Assembly: GCF_020439865.1 (NCBI RefSeq)
Contig: NZ_JAGRPF010000202.1
Location: 1 to 32,059, forward strand
From: Prosthecobacter sp.
Lineage (GTDB): Bacteria; Verrucomicrobiota; Verrucomicrobiia; Verrucomicrobiales; Verrucomicrobiaceae
Direction: 5' to 3'
DNA: 32,059 nt
Made by a program: the position numbers and the translations under genes. Shown one piece after another: positions 18,064 to 26,800 of the stretch (position 1 is its first letter; each line of letters opens with the position of its first letter). The notes beneath the pieces are model-generated. The model had not been told where the DNA came from. It saw only the letters and a list, made by a program, of their open reading frames with translations, and did not search any database.

Positions 18064-21000
18064 ATGAGCACTGGTCCTTCGACTCCAGAAAACGACGCCA
18101 ATCTCAGTGCGCTGGGCCGTGAACTGCTTGGTGCGGGTGGCAGCAAGCCCTCCGGTCCGTGGGTGCCGCCTACGGCGGAGGAACTGCACAAGCTGCTGCC
18201 GGAATACGAGATCGTGAAGATGCTCGGGCGTGGCGGCATGGGCGCGGTGTACATGGGCAGGCAGATCGCGCTGGATCGCCCCGTCGCCATCAAGATTCTT
18301 TCCAACACGCTCGAAGACAGCGACATGGGGTTCAAAGAGCGCTTCAAAAACGAAGCCAAGGCGATGGCCAAACTGAGCTTCATGGGAATTGTCAAAGTTC
18401 ACGACTTTGGCGAAACAAGCGGCGGCCTGCTCTACATCGTCATGGAGTATGTCGAAGGCACTGATGTCGCGCGGATGATCTCGAAGAACGGACGGCTCCC
18501 ACAGGAGCACGCGATGGCGATTACCGCCCATGTCTGCGATGCGCTGGCCTATGCCCACGGGCAGGGCATCATCCACCGCGACATCAAACCGGCGAACATT
18601 ATGGTGGACTGCGATGGCGTCGTGAAGGTGGCTGACTTTGGACTCGCGAAGATCAATCAAGGAATCGAATCGGGCCTCACCCAGAGTGGCATGGCGATGG
18701 GCACGCTGCACTACATGGCCCCCGAGGCGCTCATGCTCGGCACCGCTGTGGATCACCGTGCGGACATCTACGCATTGGGCGTCATGCTCTACCAGATGCT
18801 CACCGGGAAGCTGCCACAAGGCATGTTCGAACTGCCCAGCATGCTGATTCCCGGTGTGGATCCCCGTTACGATCGTGTCATCGCCAAGGCGTTGAGGGAG
18901 GATCGCGAAACACGCTATCAAAGCGCCGTCGAGATGCGTGCCGATCTCGACGGCATCTTGACGCAACCCATGGTCAAGATTCGGGAAGACGCACCAGACG
19001 TGACTGTTGCGCCGCCCAAGCCCACTCACTCCGAACTGGTTGCCCAGGCGGATGTTGATGAACTTCTGCTTGGGAAAGGTGTGTCGTTCGATCAACGCCA
19101 CCCGCATCGAACCTCCAGACGGCAGGTCTGGGCGGCAACGGCGCTGCTGTTGATGCTGTCGACGGCATATCTGATCTGGCCACGTAATGATGAAGCTCCG
19201 TCCGAGAAAGTCCCGCTGACCGAATCGCCGCCGCCCACTCTCACGCCCGCACCGCCTCCTCCCAGCCCTCCGGAACCGGTAACAGTCGCGACAAAGCCCG
19301 TTCCTCCGGCGACGCCAATGCCATCCAACCCCACCACAACGCCTGCCCCTCCGGCTAAGATGCCTGTGCCAGAACCTGCCAAACCACGCGTCGATGGATT
19401 GATCGCCGATGGAAAGTGGCAGGATGTCCTAAAGATACTCTCTGGTCCCAAGGCAGTGACCTATGGAGCCTGGCAATTCGCCGAAGGCCATCTGGACTCC
19501 CCGACCGCCACCCGCAATGCGGCAACCATCGGCGTGCCCACTGAAACACTCGCCGACTATGATGCTTACATCAGTGTCCGCTCCGCCAATCATCAAGCGT
19601 TGGGGTTTTTGCTGCCCACTCCAGGGGGGGCCATGAACCTGTTGATCCACAGGGGCAGTGGTGTCGTGGTGCTGGCCAACGGATTCACGTTCGGATCGAA
19701 CCGGAGCACACGACCATTCGACCGTAATCCTGCGGATGGCAGGGTTCACGAGTTCTTCATTCGCGTCACCGCGAAAAGGGTGACGGTGACTTTCGACGGC
19801 GACCGCATCTATGACTACGCACCGCGCTCATGGGACAACGTCCGGCCGAATGTGGATAAAAAATTTCCGCTGGGAAAAACCCCAACCCTGGGCCTGCGTG
19901 TGAATGGCGGCAGCGCTACCTTTTTTGCCTTTCAGGTACGTGCTCCCGGCAATGACGCGGACCACAAATCGCCGGTTCCACCCCTCACCGAACTGCCGGG
20001 TTTCCAGTCCCGAGTCGCGAAATACCAGGCCGCCCGGCAACAGCAGCTAGCCGATTTGTGCAGCCGGTATCAAAAGGCGCTCACAGCGGCGCATGCTGCG
20101 GCGGTCGGAACGGGAAATTTGGGCCACGTCGAGGCCATAATGAAAGCGGTGGAAAACGCAACCCGCCATGCGGCAGAGATCGATAAACTGCCGTCCTCCC
20201 GAATCGTTGCAGCCCTCGATGCATTGCCTCCGCTGGGAGACGACACTCCGGATTCGCTCAAACGCCTGCGTGAAATCTTTGATGAGGAAACACAGAAATT
20301 CGAGTCCGGTCTGGCCGCCGAACTCGATCAATCCTTCGATTTCCTAAACGCAGAGCTGGTCCAAAAAGGAGACATTGTATCTGCCCAGGCTCTCCAGACC
20401 TATCGGCATAAGACGCACATTCGTTCCGCGAGGCTGCATCAAACAACGCAGCAGCGTCCCTTTGTAAACAGCCTTGGAATGAGGTTCGTGCCGCTGCCCG
20501 GAACGGAGCTGCTCATGTGCATCCATGAAACTCGCAAGGGTGACTTTCGCGCCTTCGCGAACACCATCCCGTACAAGGGCAACAACTGGGAGTCTGTCAC
20601 CTGGCAGAACCTGCCCGTTTCGGAAACCGATGATCATCCCGTGATTGTCCGGTATGACGGAGCGGTCAGTTTTACTGAATGGCTCTCCTATCAGGAAAAG
20701 CTCACGTATCGCCTGCCCACGGACAATGAATGGAGCATTGCCGCTGGTCTGGGTGGCAGTGAAACCTCCGACGCGTCGTCTGGCAGTCCCAATCGCGAAC
20801 TCCCCTCCTATGTCTGGGGCGACAAATTTCCGCCACCGAGAGGGACTGGCAATTTTGCCGACGATACGTTCCACTATCGGGTTCCCAATCAGCGTTACTA
20901 TCTTCGTTCCTACAACGACGGCTTCCCCACGACGGCACCGGTCATGAGATATGCTCCCAATGTTTTAGGTCTTTTTGATCTGGCGGGGAACGTCTGGGAG

Positions 21001-21579
21001 CTGTGCAGCGGTTGGTATAACCATGCGGAAAGTCAGCGCTCGTTGCGTGGAGGAAGCTTCGCCACTTCTGCGTCGTATCAGCTCGCGCCAGGCTACCGAA
21101 GCCCCATCCGGGATCCGAACGATCCCCGTGAATCCTACAGCAGTCCCAACGAGAGCGGCTTCCGCTGCGTGCTCGAACTACCCGAGTTGACAATCATTCC
21201 CGCCCCGGTGGCGTCGTCTGCAACAACGTCGATCGCTGCATCGCCCGGCAGTGGTTCGGACGCATCGAGCACCTCGACTTCCTTGTCGGAACTAAACGCA
21301 TCCGACATCATCAACCGGCGCCTGGAGTTTCACCGAGAGGCCGCGAAAAATGCCGGCTTGATCTGCAAGCTTCGATTGAACGAAGACGGCTCTATTCAAG
21401 GCTCGGGGAATCGAAACGAGACGCGTTGGAAGTTGCGGGATGGTCTGCTTCTATTCCTCAATCCAGAGGGAAACACGACAACCGTCTTTGACGAATTTCA
21501 AATGACCGAAGGCAAATGGCAGTTCAAAGGGCCGGCACTGGGCCGTTCAGGTATCACCCACATCCTGAAAGGGCCATGA
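18064..21579 (+). CDS. K4: transmembrane Ser/Thr kinase with LamG-like, helical and SUMF1-like ectodomains
   Basis: 1,171 residues. Kinase domain about 48-315 with GRGGMG (55-60), Lys77, Asp173 of HRD, Asp191 of DFG and MAPE. Membrane helix about 352-374, then a proline-rich stalk to 435 (PPPSPPEP, PPATPMPSN). The periplasmic modules are DGLIADGKWQDVL plus a LamG-like sandwich (442-629), the shared helical module (643-783, VAKYQAARQQQLADL), a SUMF1-like domain (798-1039, NSLGMRFVPLPG, YRLPTDNEWS, GNVWELCSGW, GFRCVLEL) and a C-terminal beta module (1079-1171) with GKWQFKGP, similar to the module at 648-742 of K1. The SUMF1-like domain has RGGSFATSASY where the catalytic cysteines would be, so it cannot make formylglycine in the known way. 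K5 follows after 49 bp without a promoter box and is probably co-transcribed. Confidence 0.92.
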   Translation: MSTGPSTPENDANLSALGRELLGAGGSKPSGPWVPPTAEELHKLLPEYEIVKMLGRGGMGAVYMGRQIALDRPVAIKILSNTLEDSDMGFKERFKNEAKAMAKLSFMGIVKVHDFGETSGGLLYIVMEYVEGTDVARMISKNGRLPQEHAMAITAHVCDALAYAHGQGIIHRDIKPANIMVDCDGVVKVADFGLAKINQGIESGLTQSGMAMGTLHYMAPEALMLGTAVDHRADIYALGVMLYQMLTGKLPQGMFELPSMLIPGVDPRYDRVIAKALREDRETRYQSAVEMRADLDGILTQPMVKIREDAPDVTVAPPKPTHSELVAQADVDELLLGKGVSFDQRHPHRTSRRQVWAATALLLMLSTAYLIWPRNDEAPSEKVPLTESPPPTLTPAPPPPSPPEPVTVATKPVPPATPMPSNPTTTPAPPAKMPVPEPAKPRVDGLIADGKWQDVLKILSGPKAVTYGAWQFAEGHLDSPTATRNAATIGVPTETLADYDAYISVRSANHQALGFLLPTPGGAMNLLIHRGSGVVVLANGFTFGSNRSTRPFDRNPADGRVHEFFIRVTAKRVTVTFDGDRIYDYAPRSWDNVRPNVDKKFPLGKTPTLGLRVNGGSATFFAFQVRAPGNDADHKSPVPPLTELPGFQSRVAKYQAARQQQLADLCSRYQKALTAAHAAAVGTGNLGHVEAIMKAVENATRHAAEIDKLPSSRIVAALDALPPLGDDTPDSLKRLREIFDEETQKFESGLAAELDQSFDFLNAELVQKGDIVSAQALQTYRHKTHIRSARLHQTTQQRPFVNSLGMRFVPLPGTELLMCIHETRKGDFRAFANTIPYKGNNWESVTWQNLPVSETDDHPVIVRYDGAVSFTEWLSYQEKLTYRLPTDNEWSIAAGLGGSETSDASSGSPNRELPSYVWGDKFPPPRGTGNFADDTFHYRVPNQRYYLRSYNDGFPTTAPVMRYAPNVLGLFDLAGNVWELCSGWYNHAESQRSLRGGSFATSASYQLAPGYRSPIRDPNDPRESYSSPNESGFRCVLELPELTIIPAPVASSATTSIAASPGSGSDASSTSTSLSELNASDIINRRLEFHREAAKNAGLICKLRLNEDGSIQGSGNRNETRWKLRDGLLLFLNPEGNTTTVFDEFQMTEGKWQFKGPALGRSGITHILKGP

Positions 21580-21628
21580 TGAATGGTGCAGCAAGCCCCC
21601 ATGCCAGCTCTCCCTCTGGTAGAGCCTC

Positions 21629-23659
21629 ATGAACACCGACCCTTCTACCCCGGAAAACGAAGTCAATCTCAGTGCGCTGGGCCGTGAACTGCTCGGCACG
21701 AATGAAGGCGGCAAGCCCTCCGGCCCGTGGGTGCCTCCCACGGCGGAGGAACTGCACAAGCTGCTGCCGGAATACGAGATCGTGAAGATGCTCGGGCGTG
21801 GCGGCATGGGCGCGGTTTACATGGGACGGCAGAAGTCGCTCGACCGTCCCGTGGCCATCAAGATCCTCTCCACGGACCTCGAAAATGCCGATCCCAGCTT
21901 CGCGGAGCGCTTCAAGAATGAGGCGCGTGCGATGGGCAAGCTGAACCATCCAGGCATTGTAAAGGTGCATGACTTCGGCGAGACGGCGGGCGGACTGCTC
22001 TACATCGTCATGGAGTATGTGGAGGGGACAGATGTGGCGCGCATGATCGCCAAGGAAGGGCGCCTGCACACTGAGCACGCGATGGCCATCACTGCGCATG
22101 TGTGTGATGCTTTGGCCTACGCGCACGAACGTGGCATCATCCATCGCGACATCAAACCGGCAAACATCATGGTCGGCTACGATGGCGTGGTGAAGGTGGC
22201 GGACTTCGGCCTGGCGAAGATGACGCACTCCAACGCCAGCGGTCTCACCCAAAGCGGCGTGGCGATGGGCACGCTGCACTACATGGCACCCGAGGCGCTC
22301 ATGCTCGGTAGCGCGGTGGATCATCGTGCGGACATCTATGCGGTGGGCGTCATGCTCTACCAGATGCTCACCGGAAAGCTGCCCAAGGGGATGTTTGAAC
22401 TCCCGAGCCTGCTCGTGCCCGGCCTCGATCCGCGCTACGATGGAATCATCGCCAAGGCGCTGCGAGAGGAGCGAGAGGAGCGCTATCAAAGCAGCCGTGA
22501 AATGCGCGATGACTTGGACAACATCCTCACACAAGCCGTGGCAGAGGTGGAGGCTCCGAAGGAGAATGTTCCCCCCGCCCAGACTCCTGCGGCGTTACCC
22601 ACGCACGCCAGGCCGCATCAACCCGGAGGACGCAAACGTCATCAATCACCGCCGCCCGCAGCAGCACCGTCGCAGCCTTCCATGCAGTCCTCTGGGGCTT
22701 GGCCCATCTGGATCGTTTTGAGTGTGCTGGCTGTTGGCGGCGGTCTCGTCTGGTTCCAGTCAAGCAGGGCATCCTCTGCCACAACGGCGCATCAAGACGA
22801 GACAGCAGTTAATAAACCGCCCTCTAGTTCAAGCGATGGAACAGGATCATCAGCCGACACCTCCCATGCAAAGCCGCAGGCATCCCAACCTGACGTTCAC
22901 ACATTGCACGGGATCACCAAGGACAAGCCCTTCGTGAACTCCCTCGGCATGAAATTTGTGCCGGTGCCTGGGACGAAGGTGCTTTTCTGCATCCATGAAA
23001 CACGCAGGAAGGACTATGCTGTCTTCGCTGCCGAATCATCTAATGCGGGTGAAAATTGGAAGTCTCAGACCTATGACGGTCACACTTTCACGGATCGACC
23101 GGGCGATCATCCTGTGGTGAATGTAAGATGGCCGGAGGCACAAGGCTTTTGCAACTGGCTCAGTGTCAGGGAAGGAGCGCGCTACAGACTTCCCAAAGAC
23201 GCGGAGTGGAGCGTAGCCTATGGTGGCGAACCGCATACGCGCTGGCCATCGAAGAAGGTTTCGCCCACAGGGGGCGGGAGCGGCACCCTTTATCCTTGGG
23301 GGGCTGATTGGCCGCCTCCGAGCGGCTCGGGCAACTTCAGCGACCAGAGCCGGAGGCGGCAGGCACCGAAGACCCGGGCGATTTACTTTGACGACTATGA
23401 CGACGGTTATCCAACCACCGCTCCAGTGATGAGCTATGCACCGAATCGACATGGTCTGTTCGACATGTGCGGAAACGTATGGGAGTGGGTGGAAGAACGT
23501 TTCGACCCAGATCGAGAATCCAGGATTTTCCGCGGCGCATCATGGAACAATGCGGACACCAACAGTTTCACGCTGAATTGGAGGACGCGTTTCAATGCGG
23601 TGGATCGGGCCGGCCCCGCAGTCGGTTTCCGTGTCGCTCTCGAACTGCCGCAGCAATGA
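21629..23659 (+). CDS. K5: transmembrane Ser/Thr kinase with a single SUMF1-like ectodomain
   Basis: 676 residues, the shortest and simplest of the row. Kinase domain about 49-315 with GRGGMG (56-61), Lys78, Asp174 of HRD, Asp192 of DFG and MAPE. Membrane helix about 357-378. The ectodomain is one SUMF1-like domain (433-673) with NSLGMKFVPVPG, YRLPKDAEWS, GNVWEWVEERF and, at the very end, GFRVALEL. RGASWNNADTN replaces the cysteine-bearing catalytic segment of true enzymes. The gene starts 49 bp after K4. Its leader matches that of K7 only from about CTCTGGTAGA onward, so the lineage A promoter box is missing and expression probably depends on the K4 promoter. The first 150 bp or so of coding DNA are nearly identical to K7, a sign of recent duplication or gene conversion. 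Confidence 0.92.
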   Translation: MNTDPSTPENEVNLSALGRELLGTNEGGKPSGPWVPPTAEELHKLLPEYEIVKMLGRGGMGAVYMGRQKSLDRPVAIKILSTDLENADPSFAERFKNEARAMGKLNHPGIVKVHDFGETAGGLLYIVMEYVEGTDVARMIAKEGRLHTEHAMAITAHVCDALAYAHERGIIHRDIKPANIMVGYDGVVKVADFGLAKMTHSNASGLTQSGVAMGTLHYMAPEALMLGSAVDHRADIYAVGVMLYQMLTGKLPKGMFELPSLLVPGLDPRYDGIIAKALREEREERYQSSREMRDDLDNILTQAVAEVEAPKENVPPAQTPAALPTHARPHQPGGRKRHQSPPPAAAPSQPSMQSSGAWPIWIVLSVLAVGGGLVWFQSSRASSATTAHQDETAVNKPPSSSSDGTGSSADTSHAKPQASQPDVHTLHGITKDKPFVNSLGMKFVPVPGTKVLFCIHETRRKDYAVFAAESSNAGENWKSQTYDGHTFTDRPGDHPVVNVRWPEAQGFCNWLSVREGARYRLPKDAEWSVAYGGEPHTRWPSKKVSPTGGGSGTLYPWGADWPPPSGSGNFSDQSRRRQAPKTRAIYFDDYDDGYPTTAPVMSYAPNRHGLFDMCGNVWEWVEERFDPDRESRIFRGASWNNADTNSFTLNWRTRFNAVDRAGPAVGFRVALELPQQ

Positions 23660-23754
23660 GCCGAGGTCATCCTTTAGGTTTGCTGCAGCAACTCTTTACA
23701 ATCCAAAGATGAAGGATGCCGCGCATCTTTCCTGACATGACTGATGAATCCGCA

Positions 23755-23798
23755 CTGGCATGCAGCCTGAAATCCGCTAAACAAACTGATCATCTCGA
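23755..23798 (+). promoter_or_regulatory. K6 upstream element, shared with K3
   Basis: Counterpart of the 44-base element before K3, ungapped, with TGGCA, CCTGA, CGCTAA and TCTCGA preserved. It sits 9 bases before the K6 ATG, or 3 before the alternative GTG. As at K3, the lineage A box is absent. Confidence 0.5.
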
Positions 23799-23807
23799 CG
23801 CGTGCCC

Positions 23808-26800
23808 ATGAGTGACGAATCACACCCGCCCTCATCCCAAGGATCCGGCAGTGGCAGGCCTGCTGCGTGGGAGCCTCCATCTCCAGAAGAACTGCAGAAA
23901 CTGCTCCCGAAGTATGAGATTGCGTCATTGCTGGGACGAGGTGGCATGGGGGCCGTTTACAAAGGTGTTCAACGATCGCTGGAGCGGGCTGTTGCCATCA
24001 AGATCCTCTCCGCCGAGTTGGACGAGCGGGAGCAGGGCTTCGCGGAACGCTTCAAGAACGAGGCGCGCTCCATGGCGAAGCTGAATCATCCCGGCATCGT
24101 TGGCGTGCATGACTTTGGACAGACGGCTGGCGGCTTGCTCTACATCGCCATGGAATTCGTGGCCGGGACGGATGTCGCGCGCATGATCGCCAAACAGGGA
24201 CGGTTGCCACCGGATCATGCAATGGCGATTACCGCGCACGTCTGCGACGCCCTGGCCTATGCGCATGGCAAAGGCATCATCCATCGCGACATCAAACCGG
24301 CGAACATCATGGTCAGCTACGATGGCGTGGTGAAGGTGGCGGACTTTGGGCTGGCGAAGATGACACATTCGCAAAACACCGGTCTCACGCAGAGCGGCAT
24401 GGCGATGGGGACGCTGCATTACATGGCGCCTGAAGCATTGATGCTGGGCACGGCGGTGGATCACCGCGCAGATATCTACGCCGTGGGTGTGATGCTTTAC
24501 CAGATGCTCACAGGCAAACTGCCGCAGGGAATGTTTGATCCGCCCTCCAAACAGATCCCGGGGATCGACACGCGCTATGACGCCATCATCGCCAAGGCAA
24601 TCCGTGACGACCGCGAATTGCGCTACCAGAGCGCCGGTGAAATGAGGGCTGATCTGGATGTGATCCTGACGCGGCCCGTGGTGCATGTAGATGAGGGGCT
24701 CGACGAGGCCCCCCCCGCGCTGCCCACTGGGGAACGGCCCCAGCGCAGCACCACGGTCAACGATTTGGCCGGACGCGCGGGGCAGGTCGAAGAGTCGCCC
24801 CCGATGCACGACGTGCCCGAGCAGCCGGCAACGTCGCAGCAACAGCCAAAGCCTGGGAAAGTGCCGTGGCTCGGATTGGCCGCCGCCGTGGGCATCCTTG
24901 GCACAGTGCTGGCGTTCTTTTTCGCAGGGAGGGGCACGAAGCAGTCGCAGACTTTGGTTCCACCACCCGCCCCCGCGCCAGTGATTGCCGCAGCGCGGTC
25001 GCCCGCGACGAGATGGCCGCAGGATGAGCATTTTCGCCGGGAGGGACGATTCCGCATCTGGTCCTCGCTGCCAAACGACCCCGTCGTTGATTTGACGAAG
25101 CTGCGTGGCGTGGAGGGAGCGGCACAGGTGCTGCTCCACGCCACCGGCTGGGTGGTGCGGCTGGAGGACGGTTCGGTGCTGACCTCTGGTGGAGAACGCT
25201 TTGCGGGCATCCGCCGAGTCTGCCACGGCTGGGGTTCAGAGTTCGGCCTGATCGACAACTCTGGAAAGCTGCGGGTTATGGCCGGTCGCAAGGTGCCAGA
25301 GGATGGCCCTGCCATAAAGGACGCATTCGTGTCCACGCCAGTGACCGCAGTATTGAGGGAAGACGGCAGCCTGGGTGTCTGGGGCAGTGGATTTGACGGT
25401 AAAAAATCAGGCACCAACACCGAATGGAAAGAAAAGCCATCCGTGCCCGCCGGACGCAAGGCGCAGGCGCTTTCGGCTTCCGACCTTTCGCTCGCGCTGC
25501 TGCTGGATGACGGGAGCCTGCGGGTGTGGGAGAGGGACCTCGGGCAGGTCACCCTGCCGCAGGCCTTCAACAAGACGCAGTTCTCCTTCGCGCATGTCAA
25601 TCGCAGCCGCATCTTTGCCGTGGATGCCAAGGGTGTGCCTTATTCATGGGGTTTCAAAGACGAAGGCAAGGGCCCCAACAAGCCAGCATTCATGAAGGAC
25701 GCCGCCTCCCTGTTGGCTGCTATCGGAGGCGTGGCCGCCATTGATAAAAAGGGGCAGGTGAGTGTTGATCGCCCATTCTTCGACAAGGCACGGGGCGTAG
25801 AGTGGATGCTCAGGCACGTCGGCCAGGCAAAGCCGGGGCTGGTGACGATGTATCTCTCGGTCAGCATGCCAACCGTCGCCCGGCTGTTCTGGTATGACGA
25901 CCGGCCGCTCGACGCTCCGATGGAAAAGCTGCTGACCGATGACCCGCTGCCGAACACGGTGGTCAGCACTGCGCTTGCCACCAAAGAAAGACCCTTCGCC
26001 AACACTCTTGGAATGAAGTTTGTTCCTGTGCCGATCATCGGTGGACCCACGCATGGAAAACTGGTGCTCTGCAGCGTGTGGGAGACGCGTTGCCGGGACT
26101 ACGCGGCCTTCATCAGAGAGCATCCGGGCAGGATATGGGCTGATCCAGTTGGAATGAACAACGTGGGGGATCATTGCCCGGCTTTGATGGTAAGTTGGAA
26201 CGACGCTCGTGATTTCTGCGTCTGGCTGACTAAAAAAGAGCGCGAGCTTGGCGTCATTGGGCCAAAAGACCAGTATCGTCTCCCCAGCGACCATGAATGG
26301 AGCTGCGCGGCCGGCATAGGAGAGCTGGAAGATGCCAGCTTGGGGCCAAAACAAAAGGATGGCCATATCAAGATCTACGAATGGGGCACACAGTGGCCCC
26401 CGCCCAACGATGCTGCAAATTTGCGGGGAGAAGAAACCGCCCCATGGCGGAACCAAAAATCCATCCCAGGATTTCGTGACAGGTTTTCGGGGCTGTCACC
26501 AGCGGACAGCTTCCCCGCCAACCGGCTGGGAATTCGTGACTTGGGCGGGAATGTCGCGGAATGGTGTGTAGACAGGGATGGAGCAAATGCTGTGATGCGT
26601 GGGTCTTCGTGGGAATGGGAAGAGGCCAAACACACCCTTTCCGAGAGGAATTGGGCGCCCGTTGACAAAAACACGATCTACATGGGCTTCCGCTGCGTGC
26701 TCGAAGTTCCGGATGGCAAGGCTGCACCGGTGCCCGCACCTCTGGTCTCCAAGCCAACGCCGTCCATCGCCCCCACGCCATTAGCGCCTGCCAAAGCGGA

